Below, piece by piece: positions 26,343 to 35,936 of a stretch of 64,000 bases of DNA. The notes below the pieces were generated by a model, which saw only the letters and a program-made list of their open reading frames with translations, did not search any database and was not told the origin of the DNA. The DNA comes from Paracoccus saliphilus (GTDB lineage: Bacteria > Pseudomonadota > Alphaproteobacteria > Rhodobacterales > Rhodobacteraceae): contig NZ_CP067140.1 in NCBI RefSeq assembly GCF_028553805.1, positions 3,100,001 through 3,164,000 of the forward strand, written 5' to 3'. A program made the position numbers and the translations under genes. The stretch's first letter is position 1. Each line of letters opens with the position of its first letter.

Positions 26343-28082
26343 ATGACAAGTTCAAGGCAGGTAGAGGCGGATACGAACATCTCTCAATGCCCGATGACCT
26401 TCGAGCAGGCCGTGCAACATGTCGAAAGCAGCAATCCGATGTTCCAGACAACATCGGTGACGGTCCGGGGAATCACCTACAAGGCGTTCAGGAACTGCCC
26501 GCGAAACCTGCCCGAGATGATGCGCTCCAGCAGGGAAAAGCATGACAACGGAGCCGCCGATTACCTGGTCTATCGCGACGAGCGCTGGAGCTATGACGCG
26601 TTTTGCAGCGATGTCGACAGGATGGCCCATATCCTGCGCGACCGGTTCGGCCTTTCAAAGGGAAGCCGGGTCGCCATCGCGATGCGCAATTACCCCGAAT
26701 TCCTGGTCATGATGCTCGCCATATCCTCGATCGGCGGCGTGGCGGTCCTTTTGAACGCCTGGTGGACGACGGAGGAATTCGAATACGCTCTTCAGGACAG
26801 CGGGGCGAAATTCGTCGTCGCGGACGGTCCCCGGCTTGAACGGCTGCAGCCATTGATCGCCCCGCTCTCTCTGACCACGATCGGCGTGCGGGACGGCGAA
26901 GCGCTTGCATCCCACGCCTACACGGCTTTGCGGGACAGCATCACGCCCGGCGCCATGCTCGAGACCGAGATCGAGCCCGACGAGGATTTCGCGATCATCT
27001 ATTCCTCGGGCACGACGGGTCAGCCGAAAGGCGTCGTCCAGACCCATCGCGGCGCGATCACGGCGGTCTATTCATGGCTTATGCAGGTTGCCATCGGGCC
27101 GTTGGTCATGCCGCCCGGACCCGACACGCCCCCCATGCCGCCGGCATCGGTTCTGATTGTCACGCCGCTTTTCCACGTCACCGCCTCGCATACGCAGTTC
27201 CTCTACAGCCTGGCCGCACCCGCCAAGGTGACGCTGCTGCATAAATGGGATCCCCATGAGGCGATCCGGCTGATCAAGGAGGAGAATGTCACCCGCTTCC
27301 TCGGCGTGCCGACGCAATCGGCCGAACTCATGGACGCCATTCGCGACACCGGGGAAACATTGCCCTCGCTCAGATATATCGGTGCCGGCGGGGCCAAGCG
27401 GCCCGCAGCGCAGGTGGCGAAACTGGCCGAGACCTTCCCGATGGCGAATGTGGCGACGGGCTGGGGAATGACCGAAACCAACGCCCTCGGGATCGGCATG
27501 CTCGGCGATGCCTATAAGCAGCGCCCGAACGCTGCCGGACGTCTCTATCCGCCGGTGCAGGAAATCCGCATCCTTGACGACGACGGCAACGAGGTTCCAA
27601 ACGGCACCCTGGGCGAGATCACCGTCAAGAGCCTTGCCAATATGCGATGCTACCTGAACAAGCCGGAAGAGACGGCGGCAATCCTGAAGGACGGTTGGCT
27701 GAGCACGGGCGATCTGGGCGTGATCGACGATGACGGTTTCGTCACCATCCTGGATCGCAAGAAGCATATCATCATCCGGGGGGGCGAGAATATCTCCTGC
27801 CTCGAAGTCGAAGGTGCCCTGCATCGGCATCCCGATGTGATCGAGGCCTGCGCCTTTTCCGTTCCCGACGAAAGATTGGGCGAGATCGTGGGGATTGCCG
27901 TCCATCTGCGCGACGAAGCCTCTTTGACCCATGCCGAGATGGCGGGTTTCCTGAAGGACCATCTGGCCAGGTTCAAGATCCCCGAGAAATTGTGGTGCCA
28001 GCACGAACCGCTTTTGCGCGGCACCACGGACAAGACAGACCGCCGTGCCATTCGCGCCGCCTGTCTCGGGCAATCCTCCTGA
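26343..28082 (+). CDS. Acyl-CoA ligase (class I AMP-forming)
   Basis: The 579-residue enzyme activates a carboxylic acid to its CoA ester. It has the ATP-binding motif IIYSSGTTGQPKGVVQTH, the WGMTETNA adenosine motif, the hinge ILDRKKHIIIRGGENIS, and the catalytic lysine in GTTDKTDRR (K564). It resembles long- or medium-chain fatty-acyl and steroid-acid ligases more than the ligase at 3038. GGGAGGGG lies 5-12 bp before the ATG. It is followed after 28 bp by the hydroxyacyl-CoA dehydrogenase, so it probably heads the operon 26343-31001. Confidence 0.9.
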   Translation: MTSSRQVEADTNISQCPMTFEQAVQHVESSNPMFQTTSVTVRGITYKAFRNCPRNLPEMMRSSREKHDNGAADYLVYRDERWSYDAFCSDVDRMAHILRDRFGLSKGSRVAIAMRNYPEFLVMMLAISSIGGVAVLLNAWWTTEEFEYALQDSGAKFVVADGPRLERLQPLIAPLSLTTIGVRDGEALASHAYTALRDSITPGAMLETEIEPDEDFAIIYSSGTTGQPKGVVQTHRGAITAVYSWLMQVAIGPLVMPPGPDTPPMPPASVLIVTPLFHVTASHTQFLYSLAAPAKVTLLHKWDPHEAIRLIKEENVTRFLGVPTQSAELMDAIRDTGETLPSLRYIGAGGAKRPAAQVAKLAETFPMANVATGWGMTETNALGIGMLGDAYKQRPNAAGRLYPPVQEIRILDDDGNEVPNGTLGEITVKSLANMRCYLNKPEETAAILKDGWLSTGDLGVIDDDGFVTILDRKKHIIIRGGENISCLEVEGALHRHPDVIEACAFSVPDERLGEIVGIAVHLRDEASLTHAEMAGFLKDHLARFKIPEKLWCQHEPLLRGTTDKTDRRAIRAACLGQSS

Positions 28083-28110
28083 CATCACCGGAAACAAGCA
28101 AGGAATTCCC

Positions 28111-29421
28111 ATGGCTCAAGACACCATGACGACATCGCCCGCGTCCGAGGACAGCAACACCTATATCACGGCCGCCACCAAGGCTGCCTGGACCGTTCCG
28201 GGGCTGGATGCCTCCACGCCCCGCCGCGACATCAAGACCGTCGGCATTATCGGCGCGGGCACGATGGGAGGCGGTATCGCGATGAACTTCGCGACCGCCG
28301 GGTTCCCGGTCAAGATCGTCGAGACCACGCAGGAAGCGCTTGATCGCGGCTTGCAGGTCGTCCGCAAGAATTACCAGCGCAGCGCCGACAAGGGCCGCTT
28401 CCCGCAGGACGAGGTCGGGAAACGGATGGACCGGCTGGAGGGACGGCTTGCCATCGCGGATCTGGGCGATTGTGATCTGGTCATCGAGGCGGTGTTCGAG
28501 AACATGGATCTCAAGCACAAGATCTTCACCGAGCTGGACAAGGTCATGAAACCGGGTGCCATCCTGGCCACCAACACCTCGGCCCTGAATATCGACGAGA
28601 TTGCCAGCGTGACGAAACGCCCCGAGGATGTGATCGGTCTGCATTTCTTCTCGCCCGCCAACGTCATGAAACTGCTCGAAATCGTGCGCGCCGAGCATAC
28701 AAAAAATGACGTGGTCGCGACCTGCATGGACCTGGCCCGCAAGATCGACAAGATCGCGACGCTGGTCGGCGTCTGCCCCGGATTCGTCGGCAACCGGATG
28801 CTGTTCACACGGCAAAAGCAGGCGATGAAGCTGATCCGCAAAGGGGTGCTGCCCTGGGATATCGACGCCGCCATCAATGCTTTCGGCTTCAAGATGGGAC
28901 CGTTCCAGATGAGCGACCTCGCCGGGCTGGACATTGGCTGGTCCAAGGGGGCCACGACCCAGAACCCGATCCGCGACGCCCTGTGCGAGATGGACCGGCG
29001 CGGGCAAAAGACCAAGGCGGGGTATTACGATTACGACGATGCGCGCAAACCGATCCCCTCGGAGGTCACCGCGGGCATCATCCGCGACATCACCGGGGCA
29101 GAGCCGGTCACGATGTCCCAGGATGAGATCATCGAGACCTGCATCTTCCCGATGATCAACGAGGCAGTGAAGATCCTTGAAGAGAACAAGGCGCAGCGCC
29201 CCTCGGATATCGATGTGGTCTGGCTGAACGGCTACGGCTGGCCCGCGGACAAGGGCGGCCCGATGTTCTTCGGCGATATGGTCGGTGCCAAGGCGGTGCT
29301 GGCCCGGATGGAAAAGCTTGGCGCCGAAGATCCCGAGTTCGCGCCCGCCGACACGCTGCGCAAACTTGCCGAAACGGATGGCAAGTTCACCGAAATCGAC
29401 TGCGGAGGGCTGAAGACATGA
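28111..29421 (+). CDS. 3-hydroxyacyl-CoA dehydrogenase (stand-alone)
   Basis: The 436-residue enzyme has an NAD-binding Rossmann domain with [17 protein letters not shown] near residue 46. It also has the catalytic-dyad region [17 protein letters not shown], and two C-terminal 3HCDH domains. This is the domain set of the C-terminal half of FadB, without the N-terminal hydratase. The gene after it supplies a separate hydratase through a four-base overlap. It oxidises (S)-3-hydroxyacyl-CoA to 3-oxoacyl-CoA. The ATG at 28111 has CAAGGA 7-8 bp upstream. Confidence 0.93.
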   Translation: MAQDTMTTSPASEDSNTYITAATKAAWTVPGLDASTPRRDIKTVGIIGAGTMGGGIAMNFATAGFPVKIVETTQEALDRGLQVVRKNYQRSADKGRFPQDEVGKRMDRLEGRLAIADLGDCDLVIEAVFENMDLKHKIFTELDKVMKPGAILATNTSALNIDEIASVTKRPEDVIGLHFFSPANVMKLLEIVRAEHTKNDVVATCMDLARKIDKIATLVGVCPGFVGNRMLFTRQKQAMKLIRKGVLPWDIDAAINAFGFKMGPFQMSDLAGLDIGWSKGATTQNPIRDALCEMDRRGQKTKAGYYDYDDARKPIPSEVTAGIIRDITGAEPVTMSQDEIIETCIFPMINEAVKILEENKAQRPSDIDVVWLNGYGWPADKGGPMFFGDMVGAKAVLARMEKLGAEDPEFAPADTLRKLAETDGKFTEIDCGGLKT

Positions 29422-30197
29422 GCTATGAATTCATCACGACCGAACGGCGGGGCCATATCCTCGTCGTCACCATGAACCGGCCCGAGGTCTACAACGCGAT
29501 GCATTCCGACATGCATCACGAGATGAGCGAATGCTGGGACAGTTTCGCCGCCGATCAGGACCTGTGGGTCGCGGTCCTCACCGGGGCGGGCGACAAGGCT
29601 TTCACCGCCGGGAACGATCTGAAGGCCACTGCGAAAGGCGGCAACAAGAAGGGCATGCCGCCCACCGGTTTTGCCGGGCTTAGCTCGCGCTTTGACCTGG
29701 AAAAGCCGATCATCGCAGCGGTCAACGGATTCGCCATGGGTGGCGGCTTCGAGACGGCCTTGTCCTGCGATATCATCATCGCCTCCGAGCGCGCAAAATT
29801 CGCCCTGCCCGAGGTGAAGGTGGGCTTCTTCGCCGCCGCCTCGGGGGTGCAGCGGCTGTCGCGCTATATCGGCCGCCTCGCCGCGCAAGAGCTGATGTTC
29901 ACCGGCCGCACGATCGATGCGCAGGAAGCGCTCAAGCTTGGCTGTTGCAACGAGGTCGTGCCGCATGAGCAGTCGCTGTCCCGCGCCATGGAACTGGCCG
30001 GGCAGATCTGCACCGTTTCCCCGTCCTCGGTGAAGGCGACCAAGCGCGTGCTCAACCAGCTCGCCGTGACCGAGGGCCTGCCGGGAAGCCTTGAATATTC
30101 CCGCGAAGTCCAGCGCGACCTGGCACAGACCGAGGATTTCTCGGAGGGCGTCAAAGCCTTTGTCGAAAAGCGCAAACCCGATTGGGTCAACCGATAG
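29418..30197 (+). CDS. Enoyl-CoA hydratase (crotonase)
   Basis: The 259-residue crotonase has both hydratase glutamates, E112 in GGGFETALSCDI and E132 in LPEVKVGFF. It should therefore be a true hydratase acting on trans-2-enoyl-CoA. The oxyanion-hole segment is AFTAGNDLKA. It overlaps the dehydrogenase gene by ATGA, giving equal translation of the two activities that FadB carries in one chain. The segment after E132 (FFAAASGV) departs from the usual GAGG turn. Confidence 0.92.
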   Translation: MSYEFITTERRGHILVVTMNRPEVYNAMHSDMHHEMSECWDSFAADQDLWVAVLTGAGDKAFTAGNDLKATAKGGNKKGMPPTGFAGLSSRFDLEKPIIAAVNGFAMGGGFETALSCDIIIASERAKFALPEVKVGFFAAASGVQRLSRYIGRLAAQELMFTGRTIDAQEALKLGCCNEVVPHEQSLSRAMELAGQICTVSPSSVKATKRVLNQLAVTEGLPGSLEYSREVQRDLAQTEDFSEGVKAFVEKRKPDWVNR

Positions 30198-30236
30198 AAC
30201 GAAGCCGGCGATGCCGCTGGAAAAGGAGTTTCAAAG

Positions 30237-31001
30237 ATGTTGTTCGACCTCACAGGAAAAACCGCCCTGCTGACCGGAGCCTCGAAGGGCATGGGCCTTG
30301 CGATGGCCAAGGCGCTGGCGGAACATGGCGCGACCGTGGTGATCTCGGCCCGCAAGCAGGACCAGCTTGACGCGGCCGCAGCCGAGATCAACGCGATGGG
30401 GAAGGGCAAGGCACATGCCGTTGCCTGCAATGTCGGCTACAAGGATCAATTACAGGCGCTGGTCGACCAGACCCATTCCCTTGCCGGCAAGATCGATGCG
30501 GTGATCGGCAATGCCGGGGTGAACCCCTATTACGGCCCGACCTCGGAAATCCCCGACGACGCCTATGACAAGACCATGAAGGCCAATGTGCAATCCAATC
30601 TGTGGCTGGCCAAAATGGTCGCGCCGGACATGATCGAGAAGGGGTCGGGGTCGATGGCGTTCACCTCTTCCATCGGCGCGTTCAAACCCTCGGTCATGCT
30701 GGGGACATATGGCATGTCAAAACTGGCGCTGATCGGGCTGGTACGCAATCTTGCCGCCGAGTTCGGGCCCAAGGGCTTGCGCTTCAACGCCATCTGCCCC
30801 GGCCTCGTGCGCACGGAATTCGCCCGCGAACTCTGGGACAATCCCGATGTCGAGAAGCGGATCAAGAACGACATCCCCCTGCGCCGCCTCGGCGAGCCCG
30901 AGGATTTCGCCGGTCTCGCGGTCTATCTCGCATCCGATGCCAGCCGCTACATGACCGGGCAGGCGCTGACCGTCTGCGGCGGCTCGAACATGTGGACTTG
31001 A
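30237..31001 (+). CDS. SDR-family NAD(P) oxidoreductase
   Basis: This 254-residue classical short-chain dehydrogenase has the cofactor motif LLTGASKGMGLAMA at residue 12 onward and the NAGVN motif. The catalytic region has Ser in FTSSIGAF, and the YGMSK tetrad. The residues after the first beta strand (SARKQ) are compatible with NADP. It ends the operon that starts with the CoA ligase, 39 bp after the hydratase. The likely substrates are hydroxy- or ketoacyl compounds from the pathway. Confidence 0.9.
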   Translation: MLFDLTGKTALLTGASKGMGLAMAKALAEHGATVVISARKQDQLDAAAAEINAMGKGKAHAVACNVGYKDQLQALVDQTHSLAGKIDAVIGNAGVNPYYGPTSEIPDDAYDKTMKANVQSNLWLAKMVAPDMIEKGSGSMAFTSSIGAFKPSVMLGTYGMSKLALIGLVRNLAAEFGPKGLRFNAICPGLVRTEFARELWDNPDVEKRIKNDIPLRRLGEPEDFAGLAVYLASDASRYMTGQALTVCGGSNMWT

Positions 31002-31025
31002 ACGGGTCTTCTTGCGGTTCGCCCC

Positions 31026-31895
31026 TTACGCCTTGCGCGTCACGGGGCGGACCAGCCCTTCCTGCGCCACGCTGGCGACCAACCGTCCCGCACGGTCATA
31101 GATCAGCCCGCGATTGAAGCCGCGCGCGCCTCCGGTAAACGGGGCATCCAGCGCGTAGAGGTGCCAATCCTCGAACTGGATCGGGGTGTGAAACCACATC
31201 GCGTGATCGAGACTGGCGCTCATCACATTGCCCTTCAGCCATGTCAGGCCATGCGGACGCAGCGACGAGCCCAACAGGCTCATGTCGGATGCATAGGCCA
31301 GCAGGCAATGCTGCATCTCGGGCGGCTGGCCTTCCGCGCCCGGCATCCGGAACCACAGGTGATTCCGGTCATCTGTCTTGACCGGGTCGAGCAAGTCGCG
31401 CGGCGCGACTTCGCGGACATCTATCGGCCTTTCGCGCAGGAAATCCGGCTGCTTGTTCTTGGGGATCCGGTCGGCATAGGCGGCCCGCAGGTCATGCTGG
31501 TCGGTCAGGTTCTCGGGACCTTCGGTGTCCGGCATGGGGTGCTGGTAATCCCACCCCGCCTCTTCGATCTGGAACGAGGCGGACAGGTTCAGAATCTGCT
31601 TTCCATGCTGGATGGCTACCACGCGCCGGGTGGTGAAGCTGCCGCCGTCGCGGGCGCGGTCGACCTGGTAGATGATCGGGATCTCGGGATCGCCCGGCCG
31701 GATGAAATAAGCATGCAGTGAATGGCAGGCCCGATCCGGCACCGTCCGGTAAGCCGCCATCAGGGCCTGCGCGATCACATGCCCCCCGAAGATCCGCGCC
31801 CCACCCTGCCCCTGATAGGCAAAGCCCCGGAACATATCGACTTCGAGCCGTTCGATATCGAGCAGTTCAAGCAGTTTTCGCGCAGCTTCGGTCAT
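31026..31895 (-). CDS. tesB: Acyl-CoA thioesterase II
   Basis: The 289-residue double-hotdog thioesterase has the family motifs FRGFAYQGQGGARIFGGHVI near the start and SLDHAMWFHTP in the second domain, where the catalytic Asp lies. The C-terminal QEGLVR end is also typical. It hydrolyses medium- and long-chain acyl-CoAs and may relieve CoA trapping. It is convergent with the SDR gene and carries the shared operator 51 bp upstream. Confidence 0.93.
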   Translation of the reverse strand: MTEAARKLLELLDIERLEVDMFRGFAYQGQGGARIFGGHVIAQALMAAYRTVPDRACHSLHAYFIRPGDPEIPIIYQVDRARDGGSFTTRRVVAIQHGKQILNLSASFQIEEAGWDYQHPMPDTEGPENLTDQHDLRAAYADRIPKNKQPDFLRERPIDVREVAPRDLLDPVKTDDRNHLWFRMPGAEGQPPEMQHCLLAYASDMSLLGSSLRPHGLTWLKGNVMSASLDHAMWFHTPIQFEDWHLYALDAPFTGGARGFNRGLIYDRAGRLVASVAQEGLVRPVTRKA

Positions 31896-31922
31896 GACGA
31901 TCAGTCCCTTGAAATCATGTCG

Positions 31923-31958
31923 CTTATCGCAGCAATCCCAAGGATTGACAACTGTCAG
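31923..31958 (-). promoter_or_regulatory. Promoter and shared operator of tesB
   Basis: TGACAACTGTCA (31946-31957) is a perfect core. On the - strand its TTGTCA half doubles as a -35, with GATAAG (31923-31928) 17 bp downstream as the -10. Repressor binding would block the -35. Confidence 0.65.
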
Positions 31959-31971
31959 GAAGCGCCATCCG

Positions 31972-33387
31972 CTACCTCCACCGCGTGGCCCTGACAGCCA
32001 GCGCGATCACCACTCCGTAGGCCAGCATGCCTGTGGCAATCGCGATGAACACGGCCTGCACGCCCAAATCGGTCAGGCTGATCAGGGCCAATGCGCCGCC
32101 GATGGCAATGAGGATGCGGCAGATGCTGCCGACGACCGGCCACATCATTCGCCCTGCGCCCTGGCTGGCGAAATACATCGCCAGCCCCAGGCCGAAAAAG
32201 AAGTAGAAGGGCGCGACGGTCCGGAAATAGGCCCGGCCAACCGCAAGCGGCTCGGCTTGCTCGGGGCTCAGGAAGATGCGCAGCCACAGATCCGGCATGA
32301 ATGCCAGCAACAGGCCGACCCCACCGACAATCGTCGCCGCCGCCAGAGAGCCGATCCAGGCAATGGCCAGCCCGCGATCCCGTTTGCCCGCGCCGATATT
32401 TGCGCCGACCATGCTGGTCATCGCCGCGCCGATCCCGAAAATGATCGGGATCATCAGAAACTCGAGCCGTGCACCCAAACCGTAACCCGCGAGCGCCGCC
32501 TCGCCGAACCGGGCAACGATGCCGACCATCAGGACAATGGTCAGGATTGTCAGGACTGAGTTGAGCGATGCCGACAGCCCGACTCGCAGGATATCGGCAA
32601 ACAATGCGGGGCTTGGCCGCACGGAGCCCTCCCGCAACGACAGCCCCGCCCGCCCGGAAAGGACATAGCCAAGCGCGGCAATCGCACCGATGCCGTAAGC
32701 CAGCACCATGCCAAGGGCGAGACCAGATATGCCGAGCGCCGGAAAAGGCCCCCAACCCAGACCGAACGCCCCGGAGAGCGGGATCGAGCCCGCCGAGACC
32801 AGCACCAGCATCAGCGCCGGCGTGAACATGTTCCCGGTTCCACGGATGACGCTGAGCGTCGAATGGCACATCCACAGCGACACGCAGCCCGGAAAGAATA
32901 TCGCGGCATAGGCTAAAGCCGCCTGCACGGCATCGCCCCGCCCCCCGAGCAACCCGAATATCGTGGGCCCGAAAAGAGCCATCAGCACCGCCGACAGGCA
33001 GGCGATGCTCACCCCCAGTATCCACGCCACCACCACCAGGCCGGCGGCGCGTTCGGTATTTTCTGCCCCGAGCGCGCGCGCGATGGCCGAGGAAATCGCC
33101 CCGCCCATGGCACCGGCAGAAAGGGCTTGCGTCAATGTCACCAGCGGAAAGACCAGCGCCAGGCCGGCCAGAGCCGTCACCCCCATCCGCCCCGCGAAAT
33201 AGGCCTCCGAGATGCTCATGGCGGCCTGCACCAACATCGCGATGGCATTGGGCGCGGCAAGCCGCGCCAGCGTCGGTCCGATCGGCCCCTCCAGGAACCT
33301 GCGGGTGCGTTTCGCCCGGATCAGCGCCGCCGTCGCGGCTCGTCCGACCGGGGCGACAACAGGGGCGTCGGGTTCTCGAAGCGACAT
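31972..33387 (-). CDS. MATE-family efflux transporter
   Basis: The 471-residue inner-membrane protein has about 12 helices in two related halves, with the MATE-type start RLAAPNAIAMLVQAAMSI and AYFAGRMG. It is expected to export drugs or metabolites in exchange for Na+ or H+. The ATG at 33385-33387 was chosen; its first 40 residues are polar. It stands between tesB and an SDR in the same orientation and could be co-transcribed with the latter (68 bp gap). Its cargo is unknown. Confidence 0.92.
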   Translation of the reverse strand: MSLREPDAPVVAPVGRAATAALIRAKRTRRFLEGPIGPTLARLAAPNAIAMLVQAAMSISEAYFAGRMGVTALAGLALVFPLVTLTQALSAGAMGGAISSAIARALGAENTERAAGLVVVAWILGVSIACLSAVLMALFGPTIFGLLGGRGDAVQAALAYAAIFFPGCVSLWMCHSTLSVIRGTGNMFTPALMLVLVSAGSIPLSGAFGLGWGPFPALGISGLALGMVLAYGIGAIAALGYVLSGRAGLSLREGSVRPSPALFADILRVGLSASLNSVLTILTIVLMVGIVARFGEAALAGYGLGARLEFLMIPIIFGIGAAMTSMVGANIGAGKRDRGLAIAWIGSLAAATIVGGVGLLLAFMPDLWLRIFLSPEQAEPLAVGRAYFRTVAPFYFFFGLGLAMYFASQGAGRMMWPVVGSICRILIAIGGALALISLTDLGVQAVFIAIATGMLAYGVVIALAVRATRWR

Positions 33388-33455
33388 GACCGTATGTTCC
33401 TTGCATTGCCGCCGCCAGCGGGCCTACACGGGTTCGCCATGCAGACCTCGCCGGA

Positions 33456-34235
33456 TCAGGCGCCCTTGGTCATCGGGTTGTATTTCCGGTTCAGCCGCTG
33501 CATCCCGCCGATCCAGCGATCATAATCATCCGTCTTGCGGCGCATATATTCCAGCACTTCCTTATGTGGAAGCACCAGGAAGGTCTCGCTCTCGATCGCG
33601 GCGAGGCATTCCCCGGCCACGACATCGGGCTCCAGCAGACCGTTGACGCTGGCAACGCCGCCCTCCTTGCCCCTGATCATGTCGGTATTGACCGCTTGCG
33701 GGCAAAGCACCGAAACCTTGATCCCCTGATCACCATAGGTCAGCGCCAGCCATTCCGAGAACGCGACCGCCGCATGTTTCGTCACCGCATAGGGGGCCGA
33801 GCCGACCTGGCTCAGCAATCCGGCGGCAGAGGCGGTGTTCAGGAAGTAGCCGCCGCCCCGCTCGATCATCCGGGGAACCATGTGGCGGGCTGTCCAGATA
33901 TGGGACATCACGTTGATCTCCCAAATATCCTGCCATTGCTCATCCGGCACCTCGGGGCCACCGCGGATCGAGATCCCGGCATTGCAGCAGAACAGGTCAA
34001 TCGGCCCCAGCCCGGTTTCGACCTCCTCGATCAGCGCCTTGATCTCATCCTCGGCGGTCACATCGACCCTTCGCCCGATCCCGCCGATCTCGCTTGCCGT
34101 CTGCATCACCCCGTCTTCATTGCGGTCCGCGCAGATGATCTGCTTCGCCCCGGCCGCATGAAACCGATGGGCGAGGGACCGGCCGATTCCCCCGGCAGCC
34201 CCGGTCACGACAACGATACGGTCCTTGACCTGCAT
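33456..34235 (-). CDS. SDR-family oxidoreductase
   Basis: The 259-residue short-chain dehydrogenase has the cofactor motif VVVTGAAGGIGRSLA near residue 8, CNAGIS, catalytic Ser in NTASAAG and YAVTK. An Asp at the end of the second strand (ICADRN) favours NAD. It is separated by only 2 bp from the ACAD10/11-type dehydrogenase gene upstream. Its likely role is oxidation or reduction of a hydroxyl or keto group in the same pathway. Confidence 0.9.
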   Translation of the reverse strand: MQVKDRIVVVTGAAGGIGRSLAHRFHAAGAKQIICADRNEDGVMQTASEIGGIGRRVDVTAEDEIKALIEEVETGLGPIDLFCCNAGISIRGGPEVPDEQWQDIWEINVMSHIWTARHMVPRMIERGGGYFLNTASAAGLLSQVGSAPYAVTKHAAVAFSEWLALTYGDQGIKVSVLCPQAVNTDMIRGKEGGVASVNGLLEPDVVAGECLAAIESETFLVLPHKEVLEYMRRKTDDYDRWIGGMQRLNRKYNPMTKGA

Positions 34236-34237
34236 GA

Positions 34238-35533
34238 TTAATCTCTCCTGCCCCGGGTCCGTATCGCAGCTTGACGGTCATTGGAATTCTCGAAAGCCTG
34301 CCGCTCGGCGCGTGCGATAACATGGTGATGCACCTCGTCGGGTCCATCGGCGAAACGCAGGGTGCGTTGCTTCATATACATCTCGGGCAGTTCCGACCAC
34401 TGGCTGATGCCCGTCGCGCCATGCATCTGCATCGCGTCGTCGATGATCTTGCAGCATTTCTCGGGCACCATGGCCTTGGCCTTGGACACCCAGATCCGGG
34501 CTTCCTTGTTGCCCAGCACATCCATCGCCTTTGCCGCCTTGAGGACCAGCAACCGCATGGCGTCGATCTCGATCCGGCTGCGCGAGATGGTTTCCATGTT
34601 CTTGCCCAGATCGATGATCTTCTTGCCGAACGCCTCGCGCGTCAGCCCGCGATGGATCATCAGGTCGAGCGCCTTTTCCGCCGCACCGATAGAGCGCATG
34701 CAATGGTGAATCCGGCCCGGCCCCAGCCTGAGCTGGCTGATCTCGAAGCCGCGCCCCTCGCCCCAGAGGATGTTTTCCTCGGGCACCCGGACATCGGTGA
34801 AACGGATATGCATATGGCCATGCGGGGCATCGTCATGTCCGAACACGTTCATCGGCCCCAGGATCTCGACCCCCGGCCAATCGATCGGGACAAGGATCTG
34901 GCTTTGCTGCCGGAACGGCTCGGCATCGGGCGAGGTCTTGACCATGACGATCATGATCTTGCAGCGCGGATCCCCTGCCCCCGAGATGTAATATTTCTCG
35001 CCGTTGATCACCCATTCGCCGTTTTCCAGCACGGCACGGGTGCCGATATTCCTGGCATCCGACGAGGCGACATCCGGCTCGGTCATCGCGAAGGCCGAGC
35101 GGATTTCACCATTCAGCAGCGGTTTCAGCCACTTGTCCTTCTGCTCCCGCGTGCCGACCCGCTCCAACACTTCCATATTGCCGGTATCGGGCGCCGCGCA
35201 GTTCAGGGATTGCGGCGCAAGCGGGTTCTTCCCCAGTTCGAAAGCGATATAGGCATAATCCAGATTGGACAGCCCCTCGCCGGTTTCGGCATTCGGCAGG
35301 AAGAAATTCCACAACCCGGCGGCCTTCGCCTTGGCCTTGAGGTCCTCGATGATCTCAATCTGCCCCGGCGCGAAGGCAAAGCGCTCTTCGCGGTTCCGGC
35401 CAAGCTCTTCATACTCGGCCAGCGCGGGGTCGCAATTGTCGCGGATATGCCCGACGACCTTTTCGAGCAACGGCCTCGCGGCTTCGGACATTGCCAGATT
35501 GTGAAGTTCATCCTGCGGATTCGCCTGTGTCAT
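34238..35533 (-). CDS. Acyl-CoA dehydrogenase, ACAD10/ACAD11-type
   Basis: The 431-residue dehydrogenase has FAMTEPDVASSDARNI for FAD and substrate binding, and the C-terminal LRFADGPDEVHH motif that marks the ACAD10/11 group. In the human proteins this domain is fused to an aminoglycoside-phosphotransferase-like kinase. Here the kinase is a separate gene, divergent, at 35937. The pair is known from other bacteria to process 4-hydroxyacyl-CoAs by phosphorylation and elimination. Its promoter carries a perfect shared operator. Confidence 0.92.
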   Translation of the reverse strand: MTQANPQDELHNLAMSEAARPLLEKVVGHIRDNCDPALAEYEELGRNREERFAFAPGQIEIIEDLKAKAKAAGLWNFFLPNAETGEGLSNLDYAYIAFELGKNPLAPQSLNCAAPDTGNMEVLERVGTREQKDKWLKPLLNGEIRSAFAMTEPDVASSDARNIGTRAVLENGEWVINGEKYYISGAGDPRCKIMIVMVKTSPDAEPFRQQSQILVPIDWPGVEILGPMNVFGHDDAPHGHMHIRFTDVRVPEENILWGEGRGFEISQLRLGPGRIHHCMRSIGAAEKALDLMIHRGLTREAFGKKIIDLGKNMETISRSRIEIDAMRLLVLKAAKAMDVLGNKEARIWVSKAKAMVPEKCCKIIDDAMQMHGATGISQWSELPEMYMKQRTLRFADGPDEVHHHVIARAERQAFENSNDRQAAIRTRGRRD

Positions 35534-35773
35534 GTTGCTCCCCTAACTTGTCTCAATTCGCTGCCTTGTCCTGCATATCCGGCTTACCCGGCTGGATTCG
35601 CGCCGACACTGCAGCCTTCGCCATAAGCTTCACGGCCCCGCGGATCAGTGTTCGGCGGCCGGAACCCGGCACCCGCCATTGTTCATTCACTCGACTGATC
35701 GGAAGGGTCATGGTGAAGCCGCCCGGATGAATTCCCGTCGCTTCCGACCTTCTCCTGTGACAAGACCGGAAAA

Positions 35774-35816
35774 CTGACAGTTGTCAGTAATAGCTTCCGA
35801 CCGCGAAACCGGTCAA
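35774..35816 (-). promoter_or_regulatory. Promoter and perfect shared operator of the ACAD10/11-type gene
   Basis: On the - strand TTGACC (35811-35816) is followed after 18 bp by TATTAC (35787-35792). This runs into CTGACAACTGTCAG (35774-35787). It gives a leader of about 240 bases before the ATG. Confidence 0.75.
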
Positions 35817-35865
35817 GCCCCGAAGCTGCATTTTTGCGTATCATGCAAATTCTGTCGTCGGCCGA

Positions 35866-35911
35866 TTGACCCCGCCCTCCGCCACAATTATAAATTTCTG
35901 ACAAATGTCAG
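35866..35911 (+). promoter_or_regulatory. Promoter and perfect shared operator of the kinase gene
   Basis: TTGACC (35866-35871), 17 bp, TATAAA (35889-35894), then CTGACAAATGTCAG (35898-35911) from three bases after the -10. This is the clearest promoter in the window, with the operator over the expected start site and 25 bp before the ATG. Confidence 0.8.
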
Positions 35912-35936
35912 GAACAATTGACGCAGGCAGGTTCCA

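Larger units (their letters stand above)
35534..35936. other. Divergent intergenic region with two operators
   Basis: The 403 bp between the dehydrogenase and kinase genes hold one promoter-operator for each direction (described separately). The first 230 bp (35534-35765) contain only a weak 52-codon reading frame on the - strand and otherwise nothing recognisable. Confidence 0.6.

Noticed and set aside
35553..35711. 52-codon frame on the - strand in the dehydrogenase/kinase gap
   Set aside because: No good ribosome site and no recognised similarity; it would lie in the leader of the dehydrogenase transcript. I cannot exclude a leader peptide, but evidence is too thin.
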